From the NCBI GenBank assembly GCA_964478225.1, contig CAYZHM010000004.1, positions 1 to 64,000 of the forward strand: DNA of 64,000 nt, read 5' to 3'. This document shows, in pieces, positions 24,642 through 32,740 of this stretch. Each line of letters starts with the position of its first letter. Positions within the stretch are counted from its first letter, which is position 1. This DNA comes from CAYZHM01 sp964478225. Its GTDB lineage: Bacteria > Pseudomonadota > Alphaproteobacteria > Micavibrionales > Micavibrionaceae. Made by a program: the position numbers and the translations under genes. The notes under the pieces are model-generated. The model was given only the letters and a program-made list of their open reading frames with translations, did no database searches and was not told the DNA's origin.

Positions 24642-25031
24642 ATGATGTTTATTACACGTGCTTATGCTCAAACGGAAAGTGCGCCGCAGGTTCCTGTTTC
24701 CCCGGCTGTTGCGGCTGAATCGCCATGGACGATGATTGTTTATATCGGGATTATGGTTGTTCTGTTTTATATGCTTTTGATCCGGCCCCAGCAGAAGAGA
24801 TTTAAAGAGCATGCTGTGATGCTGGCAGGTTTGAAGAAGGGCGACCGTGTGGTTACAGGCGGCGGGCTTATCGGCACGATTGATACGATTGAGGGCAATG
24901 ACGAGATTGTTGTGGATTTGGGCGGTGGTATGAAGGTGACGGCTGTGCGCTCGACCATTCAGAAGCATAATGAAGTTTTGTTGAAGTCTGTTTCGAACGA
25001 TAGCGCAAAGAAAGACAGTAAAAAGAAATGA
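24642..25031 (+). CDS. yajC: preprotein translocase subunit YajC
   Basis: Accessory subunit of the SecDF complex. 129 residues: a short Ala-rich N-terminal region, one membrane helix at about 30-47 containing MVVLFYMLLIRPQQKR, and a cytoplasmic domain with KKGDRVVTGGGLIGTI. It overlaps secD by four bases (ATGA), so the two are translationally coupled. Confidence 0.96.
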   Translation: MMFITRAYAQTESAPQVPVSPAVAAESPWTMIVYIGIMVVLFYMLLIRPQQKRFKEHAVMLAGLKKGDRVVTGGGLIGTIDTIEGNDEIVVDLGGGMKVTAVRSTIQKHNEVLLKSVSNDSAKKDSKKK

Positions 25032-26572
25032 TTCAAGTACCGCGCTGGAAAGTTTTTATTGTCCTTTTTGTGTGTTTGCTTGGCATTGCTTACAGTTTGC
25101 CGAATATTTCAGGTGCGGACTGGATGCAAAAGCATTTCCCGTCATGGGGACCGGGTAGAACGGTTAATCTTGGTTTGGACTTACGGGGCGGCGCGCATTT
25201 GCTGTATGAAGTCGATGTAGGGGTGGTGTTTGAAGAGCGCGGGGACATGATGATTTCCGATTTGCGTACGGAGCTGCGCAAGGCGAAGATTGGTTATACG
25301 CGTCTTAGCAAGATTGATAAGGGTTTGAGAGTTATCTTGAAGGATGAGGCTGTGAATGGCGAAGAGGCCCGCAAGATTATTCGCAGGACGGATCCTAATC
25401 TGGAGATTGTTACCAACGGGAATTCTGTTGATGCTGTGTTGAACAATGCAGCGCAGCAGCAAATTTATGAACAGACGATTGATCAGTCGATTGAGATTGT
25501 AAGACGACGTATTGATGAATTGGGAACAACTGAGCCAATTATTCAGCGTCAAGGCGACAACCGTATTTTGGTGCAGGCGCCGGGGGCGAATGCGGAAGAA
25601 TTGAAGGCTGTGATCGGGACAACCGCCAAACTGACCTTCCACCTTGTGCCGGAGCCGGGCCGGGAAGATCGCCGTGGTCTTGTGACTTTACCGATGGAGG
25701 AAGATGAGTTTCAGAGTTTGACCATCCAAGAAAAGCCGGAATTGACCGGTGATATGTTGGATGGGGCGCAGCCTTCGTTTAATCAGGGTGAGTCTGTTAT
25801 CAGTTTTCGGTTTAATGGCGTAGGGGCGCGCAAGTTTTGTAATTTGACGCGTGATCATGTGCATGAGCCGTTTGCAATTGTTTTGGATAATGAAGTTATT
25901 AGTGCGCCGCGCATTAATGAGCCGATTTGCGGCGGTAGCGGGATTATATCGGGATCTTTTACGCCTCAGTCCGCCAATCAGCTTGCGATGTTGTTGCGGT
26001 CGGGCGCTTTGCCCGCACCGATGAGTGTGGTCGAGGAGCGTACGGTTGGGCCTTCTTTGGGGACGGATTCTGTTGAAGCAGGTAAAATTGCATCGTTGTT
26101 TGGATTTGTTTTCGTTCTTGTGTTTATGGTGCTGGCGTATGGGACGTTCGGGTTTTTTGCCAATGTGGCGTTGTTTTTAAATATCTGTTTGATTTTTGCG
26201 GCGTTATCTATGTTGCAGGCGACTTTGACTTTGCCAGGGATTGCAGGGATTGTCCTGACTATGGGGATGGCGGTGGATGCTAATGTTTTGATCTATGAGC
26301 GTATCCGGGAGGAGTTTGCCGGAGGCCGGTCTATTATGGCCTCGATTGATTCAGGGTATCGTCAAGCGATGACGACGATTGTGGACTCCAATTTGACAAC
26401 GCTTATTGCGGCGGCGATTTTGTTCTCTTTTGGAACAGGGCCGATTAAGGGGTTTGCTGTCACACTTAGCATCGGGATCATCACATCCATGTTTTCGGCG
26501 ATTATGGTGACCCGGTTGATGGTTGTGTGGTGGTTGAGCCGCAATAAGAACGCCAAGTTTATTCCGGTTTAA
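25028..26572 (+). CDS. secD: protein translocase subunit SecD
   Basis: Proton-motive-force-driven component of Sec export. 514 residues: first membrane helix at about 7-25, GLDLRGGAHLLYEVD near 47-61 (family motif), a large periplasmic domain, then five C-terminal helices with MAVDANVLIYERIREE near 416. Overlaps yajC by four bases; secF follows after ten bases. Confidence 0.97.
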   Translation: MIQVPRWKVFIVLFVCLLGIAYSLPNISGADWMQKHFPSWGPGRTVNLGLDLRGGAHLLYEVDVGVVFEERGDMMISDLRTELRKAKIGYTRLSKIDKGLRVILKDEAVNGEEARKIIRRTDPNLEIVTNGNSVDAVLNNAAQQQIYEQTIDQSIEIVRRRIDELGTTEPIIQRQGDNRILVQAPGANAEELKAVIGTTAKLTFHLVPEPGREDRRGLVTLPMEEDEFQSLTIQEKPELTGDMLDGAQPSFNQGESVISFRFNGVGARKFCNLTRDHVHEPFAIVLDNEVISAPRINEPICGGSGIISGSFTPQSANQLAMLLRSGALPAPMSVVEERTVGPSLGTDSVEAGKIASLFGFVFVLVFMVLAYGTFGFFANVALFLNICLIFAALSMLQATLTLPGIAGIVLTMGMAVDANVLIYERIREEFAGGRSIMASIDSGYRQAMTTIVDSNLTTLIAAAILFSFGTGPIKGFAVTLSIGIITSMFSAIMVTRLMVVWWLSRNKNAKFIPV

Positions 26573-26582
26573 GGGGTTAGAG

Positions 26583-27548
26583 ATGAATATCAAGGGTATT
26601 AAGTTTTTTCCTGCAAGCTCCATTAATTTTATGGATGGGCGGCTTTGGGCGTTTGGTTTGTCTTTGTTGTTATTGTTTGCATCGATTTGGATTATTCAGG
26701 CGCGCGGTTTGAATTTGGGCGTGGATTTTACCGGCGGGACGGTGATTGAGATTAAGACACCGGAGATGCCGGATCTGGCCCATTTGCGTTCAGGTTTGAA
26801 CGGGCTTGGTATTGGGTCGGTGTCCATTCAAGAGTTTGGTGCGCCTGATGATTTATTGATCCGTTTGCCGCAGCAAAGTGAGGATACGCCGGAAGCCCAG
26901 AAAATGGCGGAAGAAGAAGCACAGAAGGCTGTGCGGCAATTTCTGGATGAAAGTTTTGAAGGGGATATTGACTATCGGCGTGCCGAGTTTGTGGGGCCGC
27001 AGGTGGGCAGTGAATTACAGCGTAAGGGGCTTTATGCCGTTATTTTTGCGATTATAGGCATTGCCATTTATGTATGGGTGCGGTTTGAGTGGCAATTTGG
27101 TGTGACGGCTTTGCTGGCCGTGGCGCATGATGTGGTTTCGATTGTTGGTTTGTTTGCATTGACGCAGATGGAGTTTAATTTGACGACTGTGGCGGCTGTT
27201 CTGACGGTTGCGGGTTATTCTATTAATGACACGGTTGTTGTTTTTGACCGCATTCGCGAGAATTTGAGGAAGTATAAAAAGATGCCGCTTGGGGATGTTT
27301 TTAATGCAGCGATCAATCAGACGCTGAGCCGGACGACGATGACGGCGTTTACGACCTTGCTTGCGTTGTTTGCATTATATTTCTTTGGTGGAGAGGTTAT
27401 TCGAGGTTTTACGGTTGCGCTGATTTTCGGGATTTTGATCGGGACTTATTCTTCGATCTTTGTTGCTTCTCCGTTATTGCTTTACATGAAAATTCGGCCT
27501 GAGCATGTGACGGGCGAAGACCATAAAAAAGAGCCAGAGAAGGTTTGA
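26583..27548 (+). CDS. secF: protein translocase subunit SecF
   Basis: Partner of SecD. 321 residues with a first helix at about 19-36, GVDFTGGTVIEIK near 44-56, and C-terminal helices with YSINDTVVVFDRIREN (family motif) near 213. A Gln/Glu/Ala-rich stretch of about 20 residues lies in the periplasmic domain. It is followed five bases later by the Mth938-type gene. Confidence 0.97.
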   Translation: MNIKGIKFFPASSINFMDGRLWAFGLSLLLLFASIWIIQARGLNLGVDFTGGTVIEIKTPEMPDLAHLRSGLNGLGIGSVSIQEFGAPDDLLIRLPQQSEDTPEAQKMAEEEAQKAVRQFLDESFEGDIDYRRAEFVGPQVGSELQRKGLYAVIFAIIGIAIYVWVRFEWQFGVTALLAVAHDVVSIVGLFALTQMEFNLTTVAAVLTVAGYSINDTVVVFDRIRENLRKYKKMPLGDVFNAAINQTLSRTTMTAFTTLLALFALYFFGGEVIRGFTVALIFGILIGTYSSIFVASPLLLYMKIRPEHVTGEDHKKEPEKV

Positions 27549-27552
27549 TTGT

Positions 27553-27924
27553 ATGGATGTTACCCCGCTTATCAAGCAAGGCGCACAAGTTGTTCAGTCG
27601 TATGCGGGCGGGATGTTTCGAGTGAGTGGGGAGGTTTATAAAAGTGCGGTTATTGTTTTTGAAGACCGCACTGTTTCCTGGGATGTGGCAGATTTTTCCG
27701 GTTTAAGTCTTCAAGATTTTGATGCGTTGGGGGATGCGGCGGATATTGATGTCGTGCTTTTGGGCTGCGGTGAGCGGATGATGTTTTTAAAGCCGGAGAT
27801 TAAAAAAGCCCTTCGAGAGAGAGGGCTTTTTGTTGAATGTATGGATACGGGTGCGGCGTGCAGAACCTACAACGTTCTCATGGCGGAAGGCCGCAGAGTT
27901 GCCGCGGCCCTGTTGCCTATTTAA
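27553..27924 (+). CDS. Mth938-like (DUF498/NDUFAF3-like) protein
   Basis: The 123-residue protein matches the Mth938/NDUFAF3 fold: SYAGGMFRVSGEVYKSAVIVF at the start, VVLLGCGERMMFLKPEI in the middle and MDTGAACRTYNVLMAEGRRVAAAL at the end. The mitochondrial relative NDUFAF3 helps assemble respiratory complex I; a similar role here is inference. It directly follows secF as in many alphaproteobacteria. Its stop overlaps that of sodB on the other strand. A strong hairpin with flanking A and T runs (27803-27831) lies inside the coding sequence. Confidence 0.88.
   Translation: MDVTPLIKQGAQVVQSYAGGMFRVSGEVYKSAVIVFEDRTVSWDVADFSGLSLQDFDALGDAADIDVVLLGCGERMMFLKPEIKKALRERGLFVECMDTGAACRTYNVLMAEGRRVAAALLPI
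27803..27831 (+). terminator. terminator-like hairpin inside the Mth938-like gene
   Basis: aaaagccct (27804-27812) pairs with agggctttt (27821-27829) around tcgagaga, followed by more T. It has the form of an intrinsic terminator but lies about 95 bases before the stop codon of the gene and encodes ordinary family residues, so use as a terminator is uncertain. Confidence 0.35.
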
Positions 27925-28538
27925 GCTGCAATCTTTAGGGGCCCGGCCTCGAATAGCTCGCCAACGTAATCCCAGTTGATGAGATTGTCGACAAATGCCT
28001 CGAGATATTTTTGGCGCGCGTTGCGGTAGTCGATGTAGTAGGAGTGTTCCCAGACGTCGCAGCCGAGCAATGGGGTTGCGCCATGAACGACGGGGTTTTC
28101 ACCGTTTGGCAGTCCGACGACCGCGAGTTTACCCTCATCACACATGCCGAGCCAGACCCAGCCGGAGCCGAATTGGCCCATGCCCTTTTTGATGAATTCA
28201 TCGCGGAAGCCGTCGAATGAGCCGAAATTGTCATTCACCATTTTCTCAAGTCCGCCGGGGATTTTTTTGCCGCCGCCGTCTTTTTTCATCCATTTCCAGA
28301 AATGGATATGATTAAAATGCTGGCCGAGTTGATTGAAGAGACCGGGATTGTTTTTATAAGCCCAGACCATGGCTTCCTCGAGGGATTTGCCTTCGGCGGG
28401 GGTGCCTTTGATGAGGTCGTTGCCCTTGTCGACGTAGGCCTTGTGGTGTTTGTCGTGGTGGAACTCCAGAGTTTCTTTGGACATGTACGGATTCAACGCG
28501 TCGTAAGCGTAAGGGAGTTCGGGCAATTCGAATGGCAT
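27921..28538 (-). CDS. sodB: superoxide dismutase [Fe]
   Basis: Removes superoxide in the cytoplasm. I start it at the ATG at 28538 (MPFELPELPYAYDAL), which has AAGGAG nine bases upstream; the frame is open 11 codons further. The metal ligands are visible in EFHHDKHHKAYV, NHIHFW and DVWEHSYYIDY. The sequence is of the Fe/Mn family and the MPFELPxLPYAYDAL start and FNQxxQxxNHxxxW-like segment fit the Fe form. It sits on the opposite strand between the Mth938-like and phytoene synthase-like genes, which are often adjacent in other alphaproteobacteria. Confidence 0.95.
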   Translation of the reverse strand: MPFELPELPYAYDALNPYMSKETLEFHHDKHHKAYVDKGNDLIKGTPAEGKSLEEAMVWAYKNNPGLFNQLGQHFNHIHFWKWMKKDGGGKKIPGGLEKMVNDNFGSFDGFRDEFIKKGMGQFGSGWVWLGMCDEGKLAVVGLPNGENPVVHGATPLLGCDVWEHSYYIDYRNARQKYLEAFVDNLINWDYVGELFEAGPLKIAA

Positions 28539-28612
28539 AATCGTTTCTCCTTTGATTTCTGTCATACACAAACTAATGTAATGGCGGAAAAGTTCAAGGA
28601 TTTAAGAGAAGT

Positions 28613-29455
28613 ATGTCTCAGCTTTCTTATTGTGGAAATATTGTGAGGATGTATGACCCGGACCGGTTTTTGCTTTCGCTTTTTATGGGGGAGGCGGAGC
28701 GCGAGGCGCTGTGGGTTTTGTTTGCGTTTAATCATGAGATTGCCAAGACGCGCGAGATTGTGAGCGAGACGCAGCTCGGGCTGATCCGTTTGCAATGGTG
28801 GAGGGAGGAGATTGCGAAGATATATGGGGGTGCGGAAGCGCCTGAGCATGAGATTTTGCAGCCGTTGGCGCGGGTTATTCGGCAGTATGGGTTGCCGCAG
28901 GAGGAGTTTGAGGCGCTGATTTACGGGCGGGAGTTTGATCTGGAGGGTGTTGTGCCGTCGCATTTGGAGGGGACTTTGAAGTACGTGGAGGCGACGAATT
29001 TCCCGCTGTATCGGCTTATCTATTTTATTGTATTTTACATAATACAAAATAAGAGGGGAGGGGTTAGTAGTCACTTCTCTGGGGGTGAGGAAGAGGGTGG
29101 GCTTAAGCAAGCGGCGGTGAATTACGGGTTGATGGGGGTTTTGAGGGCTGTGCCCTTTCATGCCAGGCAGGGACGATGTTATCTGCCGGAGGGCGTTTTA
29201 AAGGGGCATGGGGTGCGTTTGGATCACCTTTATCAAGGAAAAGATGTTGAGAAGCTCAGGCCTGTAACGAAAGACTTATTAAAACGTATCGTTTTGGATG
29301 TAAAACACAAGAATAAATACCTAAAACTGAGTGATTTTTTGGTTGGAATTTACTATAACCATTTGAAAAATAATGATTTTGATGTTTTTGTTGCCGCCAA
29401 CGTACCACCCCCAAAATTTAAAGAATTAAGGCTGTTTTTGCGGAGCTTGCTTTAA
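28613..29455 (+). CDS. squalene/phytoene synthase family protein (NDUFAF6-like)
   Basis: 280 residues with the isoprenoid synthase class I fold as in the alphaproteobacterial proteins that follow secDF: FALFMGE-like FLSLFMGEAEREALWVLFAFNHE, IRLQWWREEI (first helix pair), GREFDLEG (reduced Asp motif) and GLMGVLRAVPFHARQGRCYLP. These lack the full DxxxD motifs of true squalene synthases and resemble NDUFAF6, a complex I assembly factor. About 25 residues between about 137 and 163 (bases 29022-29100) look inserted and contain a copy of the AT-rich motif encoding FYIIQN. The last third is more AT-rich than the first. Confidence 0.85.
   Translation: MSQLSYCGNIVRMYDPDRFLLSLFMGEAEREALWVLFAFNHEIAKTREIVSETQLGLIRLQWWREEIAKIYGGAEAPEHEILQPLARVIRQYGLPQEEFEALIYGREFDLEGVVPSHLEGTLKYVEATNFPLYRLIYFIVFYIIQNKRGGVSSHFSGGEEEGGLKQAAVNYGLMGVLRAVPFHARQGRCYLPEGVLKGHGVRLDHLYQGKDVEKLRPVTKDLLKRIVLDVKHKNKYLKLSDFLVGIYYNHLKNNDFDVFVAANVPPPKFKELRLFLRSLL
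29030..29050 (+). repeat. AT-rich motif, copy 7 (inside phytoene synthase-like gene)
   Basis: gtattttacataatacaaaat, a full-consensus copy read in the coding frame as VFYIIQN. It lies in a stretch of the gene that has no counterpart in the usual family pattern. Copy 8 at 60158 encodes the same FYIIQN peptide in an unrelated gene. Confidence 0.65.
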
Positions 29456-29514
29456 AGCCCTGTTAACGTCTATGGTGTCTAATAGCGTTAGGGGTAACGC
29501 GAAAAGGGGTAGTT

Positions 29515-29757
29515 ATGGTTGATCCACTTAAAGGACTTGGAAACGTTCATAATCTGAGTCGGCCGTCTCATGTTCAGCGCACGGAGCGCGAGGACGAGGT
29601 GAAGAAAAAGGCTGAGGCGAAGGACGAGGTTGTCATTTCCGGTGAAGCTTTGGATTTGTCGCAAGCTGAAGAGGCGAGCAGGGCTGTGCGTCAGCAATTG
29701 CAAGATGATCCGAATGCGAAGTTGGGTTTGAATCCGAATTTTGACGAAAAAGTTTAA
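29515..29757 (+). CDS. hypothetical protein, 80 aa
   Basis: A polar, charged 80-residue protein without membrane segment. The order (disordered start, Lys/Glu-rich middle, DEVVISGEALDLSQAEEA, then a helix and LGLNPNF) vaguely recalls small flagellar-gene-associated or FlgM-like proteins, but I cannot support an assignment. It starts shortly after GGGGT at 29507-29511 and overlaps the trmFO 3' end by four bases. Confidence 0.6.
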   Translation: MVDPLKGLGNVHNLSRPSHVQRTEREDEVKKKAEAKDEVVISGEALDLSQAEEASRAVRQQLQDDPNAKLGLNPNFDEKV

Positions 29758-31142
29758 GCGGCCTGTTTCTTTTTATTAATCCAATTATCAAGATCAGCCA
29801 GCGCCCGCGACGTGATGGCTTTTTTCTTATCCATGCCTTTGAGCCATCTTTTCTTGCCATTTGATGTAAGTGTGTAGGCGTTTTCGAGTGGCGGGAAAAG
29901 CCCGAAGTTAATATTCATCGGTTGGTATGTTGTGTGGTCGGCGCCGCCGGTGATGTGATTTAACAAAGAGCCGAGTGCGGTTGTTGCGGGCGGGAATTCA
30001 AGATTTTGAGCGAGCATTTGTGCGGCGGCGAAACGGCCGGCCATGAGGCCGACGGCGGCGCTTTCGATGTAGCCTTCGCAGCCTGTGATTTGTCCGGCAA
30101 AACGGATGGTTTGATCCGAAGATCCCCGCTTTCGCGGGGAATGCAAAATGAGGGATTGGTCCAAAAGTTTCGGGGCGTTGATGAAGGTGTTGCGGTGGAG
30201 GCCGCCGAGACGGGCGAACTGCGCGTCCTCAAGGCCGGGGATCATGCGGAAGACGCGGGTTTGTTCGCCCCATTTCATTTTGGTCTGGAAGCCGACGATG
30301 TTCCACAATGTGCCGAGTTTGTTGTCCTGGCGAAGCTGTACAACGGCGTACGGTTTTGTTTCGGGGTTATGCGGATTGGTGAGGCCGACAGGTTTCATCG
30401 GGCCGAAGCGCAGAGTCTCCGGGCCGCGGGAGGCCATGACCTCGACTGGCATGCAACCGTCAAAATAGGGCGTGTCTTTTTCCCAGTCGTGAAATTCGCC
30501 ATATTCGGCGTTCAATAATTCCTGCACGAAATTTTCGTACTGGTCTTTGGTCATCGGGCAGTTGATGTAGTCTTTGCCCTCGCCTTTGTCGTAGCGGGAT
30601 TGCATCCAGCAGATGTCCATGTTGATAGACTCTTTGTGGACGATGGGGGCAAGCGCATCGAAAAAGGCCATGGCGTTTTCGCCGGTCATTTGGGCGATGT
30701 GTTGGGCGAGGGCGTCAGATGTTAGAGGGCCGGTGGCGATGATGACGTTGTCCCAATCGGTGGGGATTTCAGTGATTTCGTTTTTGTCGATGGTTATGAG
30801 GGGGTGGGCCTCGAGTGCGGCGGTGACACCGTCGGAAAAAATGTGACGATCGACCGCCATGGCGCCGCCTGCAGGGACTTCGGCCTTGTGACCTTCACGC
30901 ATGATGAGGGAATTCAGGCGGCGCATTTCTTCGTGCAGTAGTCCGACGGCGTTGTGTTCGTAATCATCGCTGCGGAAAGAATTGGAGCAGACGAGTTCGG
31001 CGCAGCCGCCGGTTTTATGGGCGGGCGTCATTTTGACCGGGCGCATTTCATGCAAGATAACGGGCACATTATTGTGTGCAATTTGCCAGGCAGCTTCGCT
31101 GCCAGCGAGGCCTGCGCCGATGATATGGACGGGTTTTGTCAT
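29754..31142 (-). CDS. trmFO: methylenetetrahydrofolate-tRNA-(uracil-54-C5)-methyltransferase
   Basis: Folate- and FAD-dependent enzyme that makes ribothymidine at tRNA position 54. The ATG at 31142 gives the FAD motif IIGAGLAGSEAAWQ at the extreme N-terminus; the frame is open 42 codons further upstream but without support. Other family segments are AELVCSNSFRSDD, MDICWMQSRYDKGEGKDYINCPM, LHRNTFINAPKLLD and FAGQITGCEGYIESAA. Between the last two, residues SPRKRGSS are encoded by a REP-like hairpin (30124-30139) and look like an in-frame insertion in a surface loop. Confidence 0.95.
   Translation of the reverse strand: MTKPVHIIGAGLAGSEAAWQIAHNNVPVILHEMRPVKMTPAHKTGGCAELVCSNSFRSDDYEHNAVGLLHEEMRRLNSLIMREGHKAEVPAGGAMAVDRHIFSDGVTAALEAHPLITIDKNEITEIPTDWDNVIIATGPLTSDALAQHIAQMTGENAMAFFDALAPIVHKESINMDICWMQSRYDKGEGKDYINCPMTKDQYENFVQELLNAEYGEFHDWEKDTPYFDGCMPVEVMASRGPETLRFGPMKPVGLTNPHNPETKPYAVVQLRQDNKLGTLWNIVGFQTKMKWGEQTRVFRMIPGLEDAQFARLGGLHRNTFINAPKLLDQSLILHSPRKRGSSDQTIRFAGQITGCEGYIESAAVGLMAGRFAAAQMLAQNLEFPPATTALGSLLNHITGGADHTTYQPMNINFGLFPPLENAYTLTSNGKKRWLKGMDKKKAITSRALADLDNWINKKKQAA
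30124..30139. repeat. REP-like hairpin inside trmFO
   Basis: The same ccccgctttcgcgggg core as at 14108-14123, with the same flanking gat on the left. It is in frame in trmFO and encodes SPRKRGS on the minus strand, the peptide commonly produced when this REP type lands in a gene. Confidence 0.8.
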
Positions 31143-31257
31143 GGGGCAGGTATATGGAATTTGAATTGTAAATGCAAGTTTTTGCTGTTTTGACTTGCTT
31201 GAGGGGGATGGCTTTGAATAGACTGAGGTCACACCGTGATTCAAGAAGGAGAGCAGA

Positions 31258-32475
31258 ATGGATTTCACAAAAGGATTGTTGTTGGCTGCGGCCGGGGTTG
31301 CCTTGCTATCGCAGGGGGCGTATGCCGACGAGGCACGGATGGCGGATTATGGATCTGCGAAGAAGGCGTCAGCGGTTAAGGCGTATCCTGAGGCGTCTAT
31401 GAGTGCCAAAGAGCCGGTGAATGATTATCGTGAGAATTATGTTGGTTTGGACCGTATGGAGCCTGCCTCGGGTAGTGAGAGTGCACCTGCGGGTCATGGT
31501 TCTGAACATGCGGCAGAACATGCGAGTGAGCCGGCTGATGCTGTTGCACCTGCGCCTGCTCAAGAAGCTCATGCACCGGAGGCGCCTGCGGATGCGAATT
31601 ATGTCGCGGAAAAACCACAAGAGAATATTAGTGTGTCTGCGCATGCAGAGCCTATGGAAGGAATGGAAAAGGTTGAGGTTAAGCCTGCGGCGGCTGCAGC
31701 TATTGAAGTTGAGAAACCTGTAGCACAGCCACCAGTCGAGAAGACAGCGATGGCGGTTGGAGCAACAGAGTCGATGCAAAAGGCACCTGCTGCGGCGCAT
31801 GGCGGCGCGCATTGGGGATATATGGGGAGCGATGCACCTTCATTGTGGGGCAGTCTTGATCCGGCTTATGAAGCCTGTGCGGCAGGGAAAAAGCAATCAC
31901 CAATCAATATTGCGCAATTCGCGCAGGGGCAATTGCCTGCGATTGAGATGATGTATAAGCCAACATCTTTGAATGTGGTTAATAACGGGCATACAGTTCA
32001 AGTTGATTATGCGCCGGGAAGCAGCATTTCTCTGGACGGTAAAACATATCAGCTTATGCAATTCCATTTTCATACGCCAAGCGAGCATTATTTGGATGGA
32101 TCGCCGTATCCCATGGAAGCGCATTTCGTTCACAAGGCTGACGATGGATCGCTGGCGGTTATTGGTGTGATGATGAAAGTCGGAGCGCATAATCCTGTGA
32201 TTGAAGGGATATGGCAGAACGCGCCGCGTCAGGAAGGCCGCAATATGGTTGAGGCTGTTTCGTTGGATGCGTCGCAGTTGATGCCGTCTGACAAGGGGTA
32301 TTATAAGTATGAAGGATCTTTGACAACGCCGCCATGCAGCGAAGGTGTGAAATGGCAAGTGTTGAAGACTCCTGTTGAATTGTCGCAGGAGCAGCTGCAA
32401 GCGTTTCAGAACATGTTTCCTGTGAATGCGCGTCCGGTGCAGCCTCTTGAAGGCCGCGTTGTGATGGGGAATTAA
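31258..32475 (+). CDS. alpha-carbonic anhydrase with long disordered N-terminal region
   Basis: Periplasmic or secreted carbonic anhydrase. 405 residues: signal peptide (MDFTKGLLLAAAGVALL... cut after GAYA), about 160 residues rich in Ala, Glu, Pro and His (with AGHGSEHAAEHASEPA), then a complete alpha-type domain from HWGYMG at about 181. Zinc ligands are His270, His272 and His289 (FHFH and AHFVH), with the SLTTPPCSEGVKW segment carrying the catalytic Thr. GGAG lies nine bases before the ATG. A second alpha-carbonic anhydrase gene follows after a type B repeat and a terminator. Confidence 0.93.
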   Translation: MDFTKGLLLAAAGVALLSQGAYADEARMADYGSAKKASAVKAYPEASMSAKEPVNDYRENYVGLDRMEPASGSESAPAGHGSEHAAEHASEPADAVAPAPAQEAHAPEAPADANYVAEKPQENISVSAHAEPMEGMEKVEVKPAAAAAIEVEKPVAQPPVEKTAMAVGATESMQKAPAAAHGGAHWGYMGSDAPSLWGSLDPAYEACAAGKKQSPINIAQFAQGQLPAIEMMYKPTSLNVVNNGHTVQVDYAPGSSISLDGKTYQLMQFHFHTPSEHYLDGSPYPMEAHFVHKADDGSLAVIGVMMKVGAHNPVIEGIWQNAPRQEGRNMVEAVSLDASQLMPSDKGYYKYEGSLTTPPCSEGVKWQVLKTPVELSQEQLQAFQNMFPVNARPVQPLEGRVVMGN

Positions 32476-32489
32476 GCAATCGGCGTCTT

Positions 32490-32593
32490 TTGGTCTGCAA
32501 ATTGCCTTTTTCTTCGCTTCCGGTGCTCACGTACTTGATGTACGCTGCGCGCCGGTTCTCGAAAACGACAATTTTCGACTCAAAACCCTTTGA
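32490..32593. repeat. palindromic element type B, copy 2
   Basis: ggtctgcaaattgcc, then cgcttccggtgctcacgtac and, after ttga, tgtacgctgcgcgccggttc in inverted relation, ending acaattttcgactcaaaacc. It lies between the two carbonic anhydrase genes, upstream of the terminator at 32619. Confidence 0.75.
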
Positions 32594-32618
32594 TTGTGTT
32601 TGAATAGATTTTCTTAAG

Positions 32619-32643
32619 ACCCGCCTTTATGGCGGGTTTTTTT
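32619..32643 (+). terminator. intrinsic terminator after first carbonic anhydrase gene
   Basis: acccgcc (32619-32625), loop tttat, ggcgggt (32631-32637), then a run of T. A textbook intrinsic terminator that separates the two carbonic anhydrase genes transcriptionally. Confidence 0.9.
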
Positions 32644-32740
32644 ATGGGGATATTTGGGCAGGAATTTCTTGACGTTTTTTCGATTTATAGGCATAAATCG
32701 CTTTAATAATAAAGTTAATTTATTAATATATGGCGGTGTT

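Noticed and set aside
28562..29161. Minus-strand open frame opposite the phytoene synthase-like gene
   Set aside because: No recognisable domain, and the plus-strand gene is clearly conserved.
31143..31268. 42-codon extension of trmFO
   Set aside because: The FAD motif begins directly after the ATG at 31142, as in the family.
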